A stretch of 64,000 nucleotides of DNA from Bradyrhizobium arachidis (GCF_015291705.1 NZ_CP030050.1:1178001-1242000); one strand, 5' to 3'. Shown: positions 33,211-42,743, counted from the first letter of the stretch. Notes: generated from the sequence alone by a model not told the origin. Translations and numbers: made by a program.

Positions 33211-35094
33211 ATGAGGCAGATGTCACGCCGCCACGTGCTGGCCCTGGGTGTCGGCACCTTGGGTGCATTCCTGGTCGGACCGCTGGCGCGCGGCGCGGCG
33301 GCGTCGGAAGGGTCGGCCGAGGCCCATGGCATCTCCGCCTTCGGCGATCTCAAATATCCCGCCGACTTCCCCCATTTCGATTATGTGAATCTGGACGCGC
33401 CGAAGGGCGGCACGTTCTCGCTCATCCCGTCGGTCCGCGCCTACAACCAGTCCTTCCAGACCTTCAACTCGCTCAACGCCTACATCCTGAAGGGCGACGG
33501 CGCGCAAGGCATGGACATGACCTTCGCGCCGCTGATGGTGCGCGCCAACGACGAGCCGGACGCGATGTACGGGCTGGCCGCCAAATCCGTGCAGATATCA
33601 CAGGACAAGCTCACCTATCGCTTCACGATGCGGCCCGAGGCGAAATTCCACGACGGCAGCAGGCTCACCGCGCACGATGCGGCGTTTTCGTTGACGGCGC
33701 TGAAGACCAAGGGACATCCGCTGATCACCGTGCAGATGCGCGACATGGTCAGCGCGGAAGCTCTCGACGATGCGACGCTCGTCGTCACCTTCGCCAAGGG
33801 ACGCGCGCGCGACGTGCCGCTCTATGTCGCTGGTCTGCCGATCTTCTCGAAGGCGTATTACGCGGCGCGAGCCTTCGATGAATCGACGCTGGATATTCCG
33901 CTCGGTTCGGGCCCGTACAAGGTCGGCCGGTTCGAGGTCAATCGCTACATCGAATTCGAGCGGGTCAAGGACTGGTGGGCCGCCGATCTGCCGGTTTGCC
34001 GCGGCAGCTACAATTTCGACGTCGTGCGCTACGAATTCTACCGCGACCGCGATGTCGCCTTCGAGGGTTTCACCGGCAAGAGCTATCTCTACCGCGAGGA
34101 GTTCACCGCCCGCATCTGGGCGACGCGGTATGATTTTCCGGCGGTGAAGGACGGTCGCGTCAAGATGGAGGTCGTGCCCGACGACACGCCATCCGGCGCG
34201 CAGGGCTGGTTCATCAACACGCGGCGCGACAAGTTCAAGGACCCGCGCGTGCGCGAGGCTCTGATCAATGCGTTCGACTTCGAGTGGACCAACAAGACCA
34301 TCATGTACGGTGCCTATGCCCGTACCGTGTCGCCGTTCCAGAATTCGGATCTCATGGCCGGCGATGGACCGCCTTCGGCGGAAGAACTGAAGCTGCTGGA
34401 GCCGTTCCGCGGCAAGGTCCCCGACGAGGTGTTTGCTGCGCCATTCACGCCGCCGGTCACGGACGGCTCCGGGCAGGACCGCAGCCTGCTCCGCAAGGCG
34501 CAGCAATTGCTGAACGAGGCTGGCGTGCCGATCAAGGATGGCAAGCGGGTGCTGCCGAACGGCGAGCCGTTCAAGATCGAGTTCCTGCTGGACGAGCCGT
34601 CGTTCCAGCCGCACCATGCGCCGTACCTCAAGAATCTCGCGACGCTCGGCATCGAGGCCAGCGTGCGTCTCGTCGATGCGGTGCAATTCAAGGCGCGCCA
34701 GGAGGATTTCGATTTCGATATGTCGATCCAGCGCTTCAGCATGTCGGCGACGCCCGGCGATGCCATGCGCGCGTTCTTCTCCTCGCAGGTCGCGAACACC
34801 AGGGGATCATACAATCTCGCAGGCGTCGCCAGCCCTGCGATCGACGCCATGGTCGAGAAGATCATGGCCGCCGACAACCGCGAGGAGTTGACCATCGCCT
34901 GCCGCGCCTTCGATCGTCTGTTCCGGGCCGGCCGCTATTGGGTGCCGCAATGGTACAACAAGACGCACCGGCTGGCTTACTGGGACCAGTTCGGTCATCC
35001 GCAGAAGCTGCCGCGTTACGCTAACGGCGTCGGCGCCCCCGACATCTGGTGGCATGACGGCGGCAAGGCGGCCAAGCTCGATCAGGCGAAATAG
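33211..35094 (+). CDS. Oligopeptide-type ABC substrate-binding protein 2 (YejA/YepA-like)
   Basis: Second family 5 binding protein, 627 residues from the ATG at 33211 (MRQMSRRHVLALG) with GAAGGA upstream; a GTG at 33193 overlapping the previous stop is an alternative. Signal region SRRHVLALGVGTLGAFLVG again has twin arginines. Repeats the partner's plan: ISAFGDLKYPADFPHFDYVN, RPEAKFHDGSRLTAHDAAFSL, DIPLGSGPYKVGRFEVNRYI and a C-terminal WVPQWYNKTHRLAYWDQFG. Fourteen nt after the first binding protein and 2 nt before yejB, so one operon. Two receptors for one permease suggest two ligand ranges or a functional split. Confidence 0.88.
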   Translation: MRQMSRRHVLALGVGTLGAFLVGPLARGAAASEGSAEAHGISAFGDLKYPADFPHFDYVNLDAPKGGTFSLIPSVRAYNQSFQTFNSLNAYILKGDGAQGMDMTFAPLMVRANDEPDAMYGLAAKSVQISQDKLTYRFTMRPEAKFHDGSRLTAHDAAFSLTALKTKGHPLITVQMRDMVSAEALDDATLVVTFAKGRARDVPLYVAGLPIFSKAYYAARAFDESTLDIPLGSGPYKVGRFEVNRYIEFERVKDWWAADLPVCRGSYNFDVVRYEFYRDRDVAFEGFTGKSYLYREEFTARIWATRYDFPAVKDGRVKMEVVPDDTPSGAQGWFINTRRDKFKDPRVREALINAFDFEWTNKTIMYGAYARTVSPFQNSDLMAGDGPPSAEELKLLEPFRGKVPDEVFAAPFTPPVTDGSGQDRSLLRKAQQLLNEAGVPIKDGKRVLPNGEPFKIEFLLDEPSFQPHHAPYLKNLATLGIEASVRLVDAVQFKARQEDFDFDMSIQRFSMSATPGDAMRAFFSSQVANTRGSYNLAGVASPAIDAMVEKIMAADNREELTIACRAFDRLFRAGRYWVPQWYNKTHRLAYWDQFGHPQKLPRYANGVGAPDIWWHDGGKAAKLDQAK

Positions 35095-35096
35095 TC

Positions 35097-36206
35097 ATGA
35101 GCGCTTATATCGCCCGCCGCATCCTCTTGATGATCCCGACCCTGCTCGGGATCCTCTTCGTCTCCTTCGTCGTGGTGCAGTTCGCGCCAGGCGGCCCGGT
35201 CGAGCGCGTCATCGCGCAGCTCTCAGGTGCCGACACCGGCGGCACCTCGCGCATTTCGGGCGGGGGCGATTTTGCGCAGCGTGCACCGGGACAGCTCGGT
35301 GCAGGCGGCGATGCCATCAACTCGAAATATCGCGGCGCGCAGGGCCTCGATCCTGATTTCATCAAGAAGCTGGAAGTGCAGTTCGGTTTCGACAAGCCGG
35401 CGCCGGAACGCTTCGCCCTGATGGTGTGGAATTTCGCCCGCTTCGATTTCGGCAAGAGCTATTTCCGCGACGTCAGCGTGCTTCAGCTCATCAAGGAGAA
35501 GCTGCCGGTCTCGATCTCGCTTGGCCTGTGGCTGACGCTTCTGACCTATCTGATCTCGATCCCGCTCGGCATTCGCAAGGCCGTGAGCGACGGCGCGCGG
35601 TTCGACACCTGGACGTCGACCGTGCTCGTGCTCGGCTATGCCATTCCTGGCTTCCTGTTCGCGATCCTCCTGATCATCCTGTTTGCCGGCGGCTCGTTCT
35701 TCAACTGGTTCCCGCTGCGCGGGCTGACGTCGGATGGCTGGTCGCAGTTTCCCTGGTACTGGAAGATCATCGATTATTTCTGGCATCTGACGCTGCCGCT
35801 GATCGCCATGGGGCTGGGTGCGTTCACCACCATGACGTTCCTGACCAAGAACTCGTTCCTGGACGAGATCCGCAAGCAATACGTCATGACCGCGCGCGCC
35901 AAGGGTTGCAGTGAGAACCGCGTGCTTTACGGCCACGTCTTCCGCAACGCCATGCTGATCGTGATCGCGGGCTTTCCCGGAACCTTCATCCACGCCTTCT
36001 TTTCAGGCTCGCTCCTGATCGAGACCATCTTCTCGCTGGACGGGCTCGGGCTGCTCAGCTTCGAGAGCGTGCTCAACCGCGACTATCCCGTGGTGTTCGG
36101 CACGCTCTACATCTTTTCGCTGGTCGGACTCGTGATCAACCTGATCTCCGATCTGACCTATATGTGGATCGACCCCCGGATCGATTTCGAGGCGCGGGAG
36201 GTCTGA
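35097..36206 (+). CDS. yejB: Peptide ABC transporter permease YejB
   Basis: Inner-membrane permease, 369 residues, larger than DppB because of a periplasmic insert of about 60 residues after helix 1 (residues about 40-100: IAQLSGADTGGTSRISGGGD onward), which is the YejB hallmark. N-terminal helix ILLMIPTLLGILFVSFVVVQF, six helices in total, and the EAA loop TARAKGCSENRVLYGHVFRNAM that docks with the ATPase. YejABEF imports microcin C in enterobacteria; in Agrobacterium a YejBEF system with receptor YepA takes up murein peptides. Ends in a TGATG overlap with yejE. Confidence 0.92.
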   Translation: MSAYIARRILLMIPTLLGILFVSFVVVQFAPGGPVERVIAQLSGADTGGTSRISGGGDFAQRAPGQLGAGGDAINSKYRGAQGLDPDFIKKLEVQFGFDKPAPERFALMVWNFARFDFGKSYFRDVSVLQLIKEKLPVSISLGLWLTLLTYLISIPLGIRKAVSDGARFDTWTSTVLVLGYAIPGFLFAILLIILFAGGSFFNWFPLRGLTSDGWSQFPWYWKIIDYFWHLTLPLIAMGLGAFTTMTFLTKNSFLDEIRKQYVMTARAKGCSENRVLYGHVFRNAMLIVIAGFPGTFIHAFFSGSLLIETIFSLDGLGLLSFESVLNRDYPVVFGTLYIFSLVGLVINLISDLTYMWIDPRIDFEAREV

Positions 36207-37384
36207 TGACAATCACTGCACCGACGCCGATCGAGACCACGACCCAGTCTCCCCTGGGGGAGATCGTTCCGATCACGCGCAAGCCGTTCGCCCCTTCGCC
36301 GCTCAACCGGCGGCGATGGCAGAACTTCAAGGCCAACCGGCGCGGCTACTGGTCGTTCTGGATATTCATCGCGCTGTTCGTGATCTCGCTGTTCGCCGAG
36401 CTGATCGCCAACGATCGGCCCTTCCTGATCAAGTTCGACGGCCGTCTGTACTGGCCGGCCTTCGTGACTTATTCGGAAACCACCTTCGGCGGTGATTTCG
36501 AGACGGCCGCCGACTATCGCGATCCCTATTTGCAAAAACTCATCAAGGACAAGGGCGGCGTCATCGTCTGGCCGCTGATCCGCTATTCCTACGACACCCA
36601 CAATCTCGATCTGCCGACCCCGGCGCCGTCGCCGCCGACCTGGATGCTGACGGAAGCGCAGTGCAAGCCGGTGGTCGAGAAGAAGGGACTGAAGAGCTGC
36701 CGCGATCTCGAATATAACTGGCTCGGCACCGACGATCAGGGCCGTGACGTGGTGGCGCGATTGATCTACGGCTTCCGCATCTCCGTGCTGTTCGGCCTTT
36801 GCCTCACCATTGTCTCATCCGTCATCGGCATTGCCGCAGGCGCGGTGCAGGGTTATTTCGGCGGCTGGGTCGATCTCATCTTCCAGCGCTTCATCGAGAT
36901 ATGGACGGCGATTCCCTCGCTCTATCTTCTCCTGATCCTGTCCTCGGTGCTCGTGCCGGGCTTCTTCGTGCTGCTCGGCATCCTGCTGCTGTTCTCCTGG
37001 GTCTCGCTGGTCGGTCTGGTGCGGGCCGAGTTCCTGCGCGGGCGCAACTTCGAATACATCCAGGCGGCGCGGGCGCTCGGCGTCTCCAACCCGGTCATCA
37101 TGTTCCGTCACTTGCTGCCGAACGCGATGGTCGCGACCATGACGTTCCTGCCGTTCATCGTCTCCTCGTCGGTGATGACGCTGACGGCGCTCGACTTCCT
37201 GGGCTTCGGTCTGCCGCCGGGATCGCCTTCGCTCGGCGAATTGCTCTCGCAGGCCAAGGCCAATGTGCAGGCGCCATGGCTCGGCTTTTCCGGCTTCTTC
37301 TCGGTCGCGATCATGCTGTCGCTGTTGATCTTCATCGGCGAAGCCGTGCGCGACGCCTTCGATCCGCGCAAGACGTTCAGGTAA
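36206..37384 (+). CDS. yejE: Peptide ABC transporter permease YejE
   Basis: Second permease of the same importer, 392 residues from the ATG at 36206, which overlaps the yejB stop by one base. Long cytoplasmic N-terminus (about 1-55, ending SPLNRRRWQNFKANRRGYW), helix 1 near 60-80, and a large periplasmic insert to about residue 190 containing KSCRDLEYNWLGTDDQGRDV. Five more helices follow, with the EAA motif AARALGVSNPVIMFRHLLPNAM near 290. Layout fits YejE rather than DppC. Coupled translation with yejB and four nt before yejF. Confidence 0.92.
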   Translation: MTITAPTPIETTTQSPLGEIVPITRKPFAPSPLNRRRWQNFKANRRGYWSFWIFIALFVISLFAELIANDRPFLIKFDGRLYWPAFVTYSETTFGGDFETAADYRDPYLQKLIKDKGGVIVWPLIRYSYDTHNLDLPTPAPSPPTWMLTEAQCKPVVEKKGLKSCRDLEYNWLGTDDQGRDVVARLIYGFRISVLFGLCLTIVSSVIGIAAGAVQGYFGGWVDLIFQRFIEIWTAIPSLYLLLILSSVLVPGFFVLLGILLLFSWVSLVGLVRAEFLRGRNFEYIQAARALGVSNPVIMFRHLLPNAMVATMTFLPFIVSSSVMTLTALDFLGFGLPPGSPSLGELLSQAKANVQAPWLGFSGFFSVAIMLSLLIFIGEAVRDAFDPRKTFR

Positions 37385-37388
37385 GGCC

Positions 37389-39026
37389 ATGGACGCAATC
37401 AACCAGCCCCTGCTCAGCGTGCGCGACCTCTCGGTGGCCTTCCACCAGGGCGGCGCGACGACGCTCGCGGTCGACAAGGTCTCGTTCCAGATCAAGCGCG
37501 GCGAATGCGTCGCGCTGGTCGGAGAATCCGGCTCCGGCAAGTCCGTCAGCGCGCTCTCGATCCTGAAGCTGCTGCCTTATCCGAACGCCTCGCATCCCTC
37601 GGGCAGCATCCGCTTCAAGGGGCAGGAGCTGATCGATCAGAGCGAGCAGCAGATGCGGGAGATTCGCGGCAGCGATATCTCCATCATCTTCCAGGAGCCG
37701 ATGACCTCGCTCAATCCGCTGCACACGATCGAGGCGCAGATCGGCGAGATCATCCAGCTGCACAATCCGACCAGCAATGCAGAGGCGCGCAGGCGGACGC
37801 TGGAATTGCTGACGCAGGTCGGCATTCCCGAGCCCGAGACGCGGCTGAACAGCTATCCGCACCAGCTCTCCGGCGGCCAGCGCCAGCGCGTCATGATCGC
37901 GATGGCCCTCGCCAACGAGCCTGACCTGTTGATCGCGGACGAGCCGACCACGGCGCTCGACGTCACGGTGCAGGCGCAGATCCTGGCGCTGCTCGCCGAG
38001 ATCCGCGCGCGGCTCGGCATGAGCCTGCTGTTCATCACACACGATCTCGGCATCGTGCGCCGTATCGCCGACACCGTCTGCGTCATGAAGGGCGGCTTGA
38101 TCGTCGAGCAGGGGCCGGTCGAGCAGGTCTTCAAGACCCCGAAGCATCCCTATACCCGTGACCTGCTCGCGGCCGAGCCGAAGCCCGATCCGGCGCCGCC
38201 GCAGCCGGCTGCGCCCGTGGTGATGTCGGCCGACGATCTCAGGGTCTGGTTTCCGATCAAGCGCGGCCTGATGCGCAAGACGGTCGGTCACATCAAGGCG
38301 GTCGACGGCGTCAGCGTTGCCGTGCGCAAGGGCGAGACGCTCGGCGTCGTCGGCGAATCCGGCTCGGGCAAGACCACGCTCGGGCTTGCACTGCTGCGGC
38401 TGATCTCCTCGAACGGCCGTATCGTCTTCCTCGGCAAGGACATCCAGGGCCTGCGTTTCAAGGAGATGCGCCCGTTCCGGCGTGACATGCAGATCGTGTT
38501 CCAGGATCCGTTCGGCTCGCTCAGCCCGCGCATGTCGGTCGCCGACATCATTGCCGAAGGCCTCTCCGTGCATCAGCCGAAGCTGTCGCGCGAGGAACGC
38601 GAGGCGCGCGTCGTCAAGGCGCTGGAGGATGTCGGGCTGAAGCCGGAGATGCGCTACCGCTATCCACACGAATTCTCCGGCGGCCAGCGTCAGCGCATCA
38701 GCATCGCGCGCGCGGTGGTGCTGGAGCCGGATTTCGTCGTGCTCGACGAGCCAACCAGCGCGCTCGACATGCTGATCCAAGCGCAGATGGTCGATCTGTT
38801 GCGCGAGCTCCAGCGCAGGCGCGAGCTCACCTACATGTTCATCTCGCACGATCTGCGCGTCGTCGCTTCGCTCGCGAGCCACCTCATCGTGATGCGTGGC
38901 GGCAAGGTGGTCGAGGAGGGGCAGGCCGCGGAACTGTTCAAGAATCCGAAGACCGATTACACGCGCGCGCTGTTCGCGGCGGCGTTCCGGCTGGAAACGG
39001 CGGGGAACGGGTCGGTCGCGACCTGA
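37389..39026 (+). CDS. yejF: Peptide ABC transporter ATPase YejF (two fused ATP-binding domains)
   Basis: Energises YejBE; both nucleotide-binding domains lie on one 545-residue chain. Domain 1 about 8-260: Walker [13 protein letters not shown] at 44-55, [15 protein letters not shown] near 157, Walker [13 protein letters not shown] near 177. Domain 2 about 280-535: Walker [13 protein letters not shown] near 320, [15 protein letters not shown] near 428, [11 protein letters not shown] near 448. The C-terminal linkers [14 protein letters not shown] and [12 protein letters not shown] are the oligopeptide-transporter ends. Last gene of the operon that starts at 31283. Confidence 0.94.
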   Translation: MDAINQPLLSVRDLSVAFHQGGATTLAVDKVSFQIKRGECVALVGESGSGKSVSALSILKLLPYPNASHPSGSIRFKGQELIDQSEQQMREIRGSDISIIFQEPMTSLNPLHTIEAQIGEIIQLHNPTSNAEARRRTLELLTQVGIPEPETRLNSYPHQLSGGQRQRVMIAMALANEPDLLIADEPTTALDVTVQAQILALLAEIRARLGMSLLFITHDLGIVRRIADTVCVMKGGLIVEQGPVEQVFKTPKHPYTRDLLAAEPKPDPAPPQPAAPVVMSADDLRVWFPIKRGLMRKTVGHIKAVDGVSVAVRKGETLGVVGESGSGKTTLGLALLRLISSNGRIVFLGKDIQGLRFKEMRPFRRDMQIVFQDPFGSLSPRMSVADIIAEGLSVHQPKLSREEREARVVKALEDVGLKPEMRYRYPHEFSGGQRQRISIARAVVLEPDFVVLDEPTSALDMLIQAQMVDLLRELQRRRELTYMFISHDLRVVASLASHLIVMRGGKVVEEGQAAELFKNPKTDYTRALFAAAFRLETAGNGSVAT

Positions 39027-39031
39027 TCCCA

Positions 39032-39091
39032 GTCATCCCGGGGTGCGCGGTAGCGCATCCCCGGGATGCGCGCTAGCGCGAACCCAGGGAA
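39032..39091. repeat. Intergenic palindromic repeat, short GTCATCCCGG copy
   Basis: GTCATCCCGGGGTGCGCGGTAGCGC followed by the facing copy CATCCCCGGGATGCGCGCTAGCGCG. A degenerate or half-size member of the family, directly after yejF. Confidence 0.7.
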
Positions 39092-39140
39092 CGCTTCTGC
39101 CTGCGGCCAAAGTGGGCCGCACCTATCAGATCGCGCTAAT

Positions 39141-39371
39141 CTACGCGGCGCGTTGCTTGTCTGATTGTTCCTCGACCGTGCTCGCTGTTTTTTCCAAACC
39201 CTTTTCGTAATTGCCCGCGAACCTCTCGATACTGTCGGCCCACATCCTCAACATTGAGACCTGAAGGTTGATCATCGGTTTCAATGCATGCATGCCGATT
39301 GCAGTCGCTGCGGCGATGCGCCGTTGCGGGTCGTTGGCGAAACGGTCTTCAGTAGCGGTCTTGTCGGCCAT
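39141..39371 (-). CDS. Small helical protein, phasin-like
   Basis: 76 residues, start ATG at 39371 with AAAGGAG about 8 nt upstream. Predicted mostly helical: PQRRIAAATAIGMHALKPMI then VSMLRMWADSIERFAGNYEKGLEK, an amphipathic stretch like the repeat of phasins that coat polyhydroxyalkanoate granules, but far shorter than canonical phasins (about 110-150 residues). The C-terminal tail is charged. Function not assigned; phasin-like is a resemblance only. Shares strand with the 93-residue gene 37 nt upstream, so perhaps co-transcribed. Confidence 0.65.
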   Translation of the reverse strand: MADKTATEDRFANDPQRRIAAATAIGMHALKPMINLQVSMLRMWADSIERFAGNYEKGLEKTASTVEEQSDKQRAA

Positions 39372-39408
39372 GCTGTTCGCTCCTTTGCTCTGGTGTTATG
39401 ACCTGAAG

Positions 39409-39690
39409 TCACCTCCCGGGTTGTGAACTGCGTGCTTCCAAACACTCGGCCAAAACCTGATCTGCCGCGAGCCGCGCACCTCGGTCGTCGTGCAATTCAT
39501 CCAGCTTCTTCAGGTAGGCAACTGCGGCTATTTGCAAGAGATCGAAGTCATCTTCGCCGGTGTCGCGAAGATTGGTGATGTAGCTGTAGAGTGCGGAACG
39601 CCTGTTGTCGTTCTCGCTGATACCGCTATGGATCAGCAAGTAGTTTCGCCAAGCGAACGCACACGCGCCTTCCCTGGCTTGTGAACTCAT
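39409..39690 (-). CDS. Hypothetical protein, 93 residues
   Basis: Not recognised. Start ATG at 39690 (MSSQAREGACAFAWRNYLL) has a good GGGAGGTG 5 nt upstream, which makes this internal start much better than the longer open frame reaching 40281. Soluble, mostly helical in appearance, with acidic and aromatic residues (DTGEDDFDLLQIAAVAYLKKLDEL) and Cys near each end. No signal peptide or membrane segment. Downstream is the phasin-like gene. Strength of the ribosome site is the main support. Confidence 0.55.
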   Translation of the reverse strand: MSSQAREGACAFAWRNYLLIHSGISENDNRRSALYSYITNLRDTGEDDFDLLQIAAVAYLKKLDELHDDRGARLAADQVLAECLEARSSQPGR

Positions 39691-39965
39691 GGGCACCTCC
39701 CAAAGCCAGAGAAAGACTGACGACGCGTTTCGTTCCGCAAACCTCTCAATTGTAACGTTGTTCCGTAGCTGCGCTGCGAGGTGGGGGCGGGATGCCTTTC
39801 GATTGCCGACTTGCTCGAATGATTCTGCATGAGTTCCCTGAAAAATGAACCTGGGGAACGCACGAGATTTGCGGTCCTCTGTGCTGGAGTGTCGCAGTCG
39901 GCTTCGCTCGAATATATCGCTATCCGCGGTAACATCCGGCCCGAGAGCTTGGCGCGGAGACGGTG

Positions 39966-40220
39966 ATGGCCTCAAAGCTGTCTTCGGGCACTGTTGCTGC
40001 CTTGCTCCTGATTGGAGCAACGGTGATTTTGATCGCAAGTCGGCCACCCCCGTGGCTATTGCTGCTGCTTGGTTCCTTCGCACTGGCGGTGCTGTATATC
40101 GTCGCGAGAACGAGGTCGCGTTACGATCCGCTCGATCCACGTTTCGGCAGCTGCATCCCTCCGATTTCCAAGCCGAAGACCAGCGCCGGCGATGTGCCCA
40201 AGCAGCGTGGCGATGTCTGA
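39966..40220 (+). CDS. Small membrane protein, 84 residues
   Basis: Not recognised. Two hydrophobic segments, about 7-26 (SGTVAALLLIGATVILIAS) and 29-48 (PWLLLLLGSFALAVLYIVA), then a basic R-T-R-S-R turn and a polar tail of about 35 residues. A two-helix hairpin with cytoplasmic tail is likely. ATG at 39966 with GGAG 8 nt upstream. The 275-bp space before it, shared with the divergent 93-residue gene, shows no other feature. Confidence 0.5.
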   Translation: MASKLSSGTVAALLLIGATVILIASRPPPWLLLLLGSFALAVLYIVARTRSRYDPLDPRFGSCIPPISKPKTSAGDVPKQRGDV

Positions 40221-40330
40221 TATCGATCAGATGCGGATCCGCTTCGGGCTCAAGACCGACATGCGGCCGTATCGGTTTCAACGTCGCCTTCGGCGAGTAA
40301 AGCGGACACGGCGAACTATGAATAAAGGCC

Positions 40331-41173
40331 CTACAGCCGCTTGATCGCGACGACGTCGCTGCCGGCTTGCCTGATCCGCGCGAGCGCCGGCGCGATCGGC
40401 TCGATCACTGTCGCCATGTGATACGCGTTGGCGTGGACCATGGTAGTGCCGTCGCGCACGATCGCGACATGCCCCTTCCAGAAGATCAGGTCACCGCGCA
40501 GCAGGCTGCTCCGCTCGTGCGGCTCGAGCGCGCGGCCGAGGCTTGCCTGCTGCATGTCGCTGTCGCGCGGGCAGCCGATGCCGGCAGATGTCAGCGAGAC
40601 CTGGACGAGGCCCGAGCAATCGATGCCAAGACTGCTCTTGCCGCCCCAGAGATAGGGCGTGCCGACGAAGCGTTCCGCGACTGCGACGAAATCCGGCTCG
40701 CGATGATCGAGCGGGACGAGATGCGCCTTCGGCAAGAAGGTCCCGTCATGCGCCACGGCAAAGCTGCCATCCTCGCGCGCAATTGCGAGCTTCGATCCCA
40801 GCACGAGCGTGGCTGATGGCGGCAGCTTGATGGAGGGGCCGGGGAAAGCCAGCGTTCGCAGCGCGTTGACCACATGGGTCGGGGCGGCCGATGGCTTGCC
40901 CAGCGCCGCATCGGGCAGCCAGCCGACATAGCCATCGCCATTGAGCTGGCCCCAGGCCCAGCCTTCGCCGTTGCGATCGTAGACCGTGACCCGCTCGCCG
41001 CGCAGCGCTTCGGTCATAAGCATTGCGCCGGATGACGGTTGCTCGCGCACCGGCGCTATCGGATCGACCACCTCGAATTCCTCGCCGGCGACGAAGCGCT
41101 TCGCCTCGACCTTGCCTTCGAGATATTTCGCGGCGAGGTCGCCCCGCGCCGGCGTCAATCGCGGATCATGCAT
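40331..41173 (-). CDS. NlpC/P60 cysteine peptidase with SH3-like domain (cytosolic murein peptidase)
   Basis: 280 residues and no signal peptide, so it acts in the cytoplasm. Bacterial SH3-like region about 36-90 (PVREQPSSGAMLMTEALRG, GWAWGQLNGDGYVGWLPD), a second beta-rich linker to about 155, then the NlpC/P60 domain about 160-280 with catalytic Cys186 (GIDCSGLVQ), His235 (GHVAIV) and a third polar residue in MVHANAYHM. This architecture matches YkfC-type gamma-D-glutamyl-L-diamino acid endopeptidases, which trim imported murein peptides. Its ATG lies 8 nt inside the end of the aminopeptidase gene, so the two are translated together and likely work in sequence. Confidence 0.87.
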   Translation of the reverse strand: MHDPRLTPARGDLAAKYLEGKVEAKRFVAGEEFEVVDPIAPVREQPSSGAMLMTEALRGERVTVYDRNGEGWAWGQLNGDGYVGWLPDAALGKPSAAPTHVVNALRTLAFPGPSIKLPPSATLVLGSKLAIAREDGSFAVAHDGTFLPKAHLVPLDHREPDFVAVAERFVGTPYLWGGKSSLGIDCSGLVQVSLTSAGIGCPRDSDMQQASLGRALEPHERSSLLRGDLIFWKGHVAIVRDGTTMVHANAYHMATVIEPIAPALARIRQAGSDVVAIKRL

Positions 41174-42539
41174 AGCGCTCGCTCAGCACTTTGTAGATGG
41201 CGCGCGCGGCCTGGCATTCGCCGCCCTCGGGGCGCGCGGGCTTTGCCGACGGGGTCCAGCCGTAGATATCGACATGCAGCCAGCTCTTGGCGTGCTCGAC
41301 GAAGCGTTGCAGGAACAGCGCGCAGGTGATCGAACCGGCAAAGCCGCCGGCTGGGGCGTTGGTGATGGTGGCGGTCTTCGAATCCAGCCACGCATCGTAA
41401 GGCGGCCACAGCGGCATCCGCCACAACGGATCGTTCTCCTTCACCGCGCAACGCGCGACGTCGGCGGCGAGCGTCTCATCATTGGTGTAAAAGGGCGGTA
41501 AATCCGGTCCCAGCGCGACGCGCGCCGCGCCGGTCAGCGTGCCCAGGTCGATCAGCAGGTCCGGCTTCTCCTCGTCGGCCAGCGCCAGCGCGTCGGCGAG
41601 CACGAGCCGGCCTTCCGCGTCGGTGTTGCCGATCTCGACCGTGATACCCTTGCGCGAGGTGAAGATGTCGAGCGGGCGGAAGGCATTGCCGGCGACCGCG
41701 TTCTCCACCGCCGGGATCAGCACGCGCAGCCGCACCTTCAGCTTGGCATCCATCACCATGCGCGCAAGCGCCAGCACGTTGGCGGCGCCGCCCATGTCCT
41801 TCTTCATGATCAGCATGCCGCTCGACGGCTTGAGATCGAGCCCGCCGGTGTCGAAGCAGACGCCCTTGCCGACCAGCGTCACTTTGGGATGCGAGGGATC
41901 GCCCCAGCCGATGTCGATCAGCCGCGGCGCGCGGCTGGAGGCCATGCCGACGGCGTGGATCAGCGGAAAACCCTTCTCCAGATCCTCGCCGAGGGTGCAG
42001 GCAAAGCTTGCACCGAACTCAGCGGCGAGGTCTTGCGCGGCCGCAGCGAGCTCCGCGGGCCCCATGTCGTTGGACGGCGTGTTGATGAGGTCGCGCGCCA
42101 GCATCGCGGCATCCGCGATGCGGGTGATCTCGGCGGCATCGACACCATCGGGCGGCACCAGCCGGACGTCGGGGCGATCGGCCTTGCGGTAGCGCGCGAA
42201 GCGGTAGCATCCCAGCGCGAAAGCGAGCGCCGCCAGCCGTGCGTCGTGCGGTGCATTGGCGAAGCGATAGGTGCCCGGCGGCAGCAGGCCGGGCAGGGCG
42301 CCAGGCCGGAATAGGTCGCGCGATCTTGCGCCGTCGTCATCGAGGCCGAACAGCACCTCCGCGATTGCGCCGTCGGGCGTCGGCAGCGCCAGATAACCGC
42401 CGGGCTTGGCGGCATAAGCGCTGGCAGTGGCGAACTGGCGTTGTGCCGGCGGCAAGCTTTCGCGCACCGCATCCCAGCTCGACTTGGTGACGAAGGTGAT
42501 CGGGATGGCGGTGGACGATGTCTCGAAGACAGAAGGCAT
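41166..42539 (-). CDS. M17 leucyl aminopeptidase
   Basis: Di-zinc aminopeptidase releasing N-terminal residues from peptides in the cytoplasm. 457 residues from the ATG at 42539 (MPSVFETSSTAIPITF); the frame continues to 42629 without family-like sequence. Metal and active-site motifs: VGKGVCFDTGGLDLKPSSG near 245, MKKDMGGAANVLALA near 267 and the signature NTDAEGRLVLADALAL near 330, followed by DLGTLTGAARVALG. The N-terminal domain is divergent from PepA, as in the alphaproteobacterial subgroup. Co-translated with the NlpC/P60 gene; in a murein-recycling scheme it would finish degradation of L-Ala-containing peptides (inference). Confidence 0.92.
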   Translation of the reverse strand: MPSVFETSSTAIPITFVTKSSWDAVRESLPPAQRQFATASAYAAKPGGYLALPTPDGAIAEVLFGLDDDGARSRDLFRPGALPGLLPPGTYRFANAPHDARLAALAFALGCYRFARYRKADRPDVRLVPPDGVDAAEITRIADAAMLARDLINTPSNDMGPAELAAAAQDLAAEFGASFACTLGEDLEKGFPLIHAVGMASSRAPRLIDIGWGDPSHPKVTLVGKGVCFDTGGLDLKPSSGMLIMKKDMGGAANVLALARMVMDAKLKVRLRVLIPAVENAVAGNAFRPLDIFTSRKGITVEIGNTDAEGRLVLADALALADEEKPDLLIDLGTLTGAARVALGPDLPPFYTNDETLAADVARCAVKENDPLWRMPLWPPYDAWLDSKTATITNAPAGGFAGSITCALFLQRFVEHAKSWLHVDIYGWTPSAKPARPEGGECQAARAIYKVLSERYA

Positions 42540-42743
42540 TGGCGGGTCCGGATCGTCAGATCGACAGGTCATGCGAAGGCACGAGACTTCGCAGAGTTTT
42601 GCCGTGGCCGCAATCGGCTTTGCTGTCACCGTTCAGCGAGCCGCTACTCGCCGCGAGGGGGCCATGCTAGGTTCCGGAGAGCGGCCGCCAGCTCTGCCGG
42701 GATCGCCAGCGGCCGACGACGAAGCCTGCCGGGAGGACGTGCG

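Noticed and set aside
39691..40281. N-terminal extension of the 93-residue hypothetical gene
   Set aside because: Sequence lacks protein-like character and overlaps the divergent small membrane gene; the internal ATG at 39690 has the strong ribosome site.
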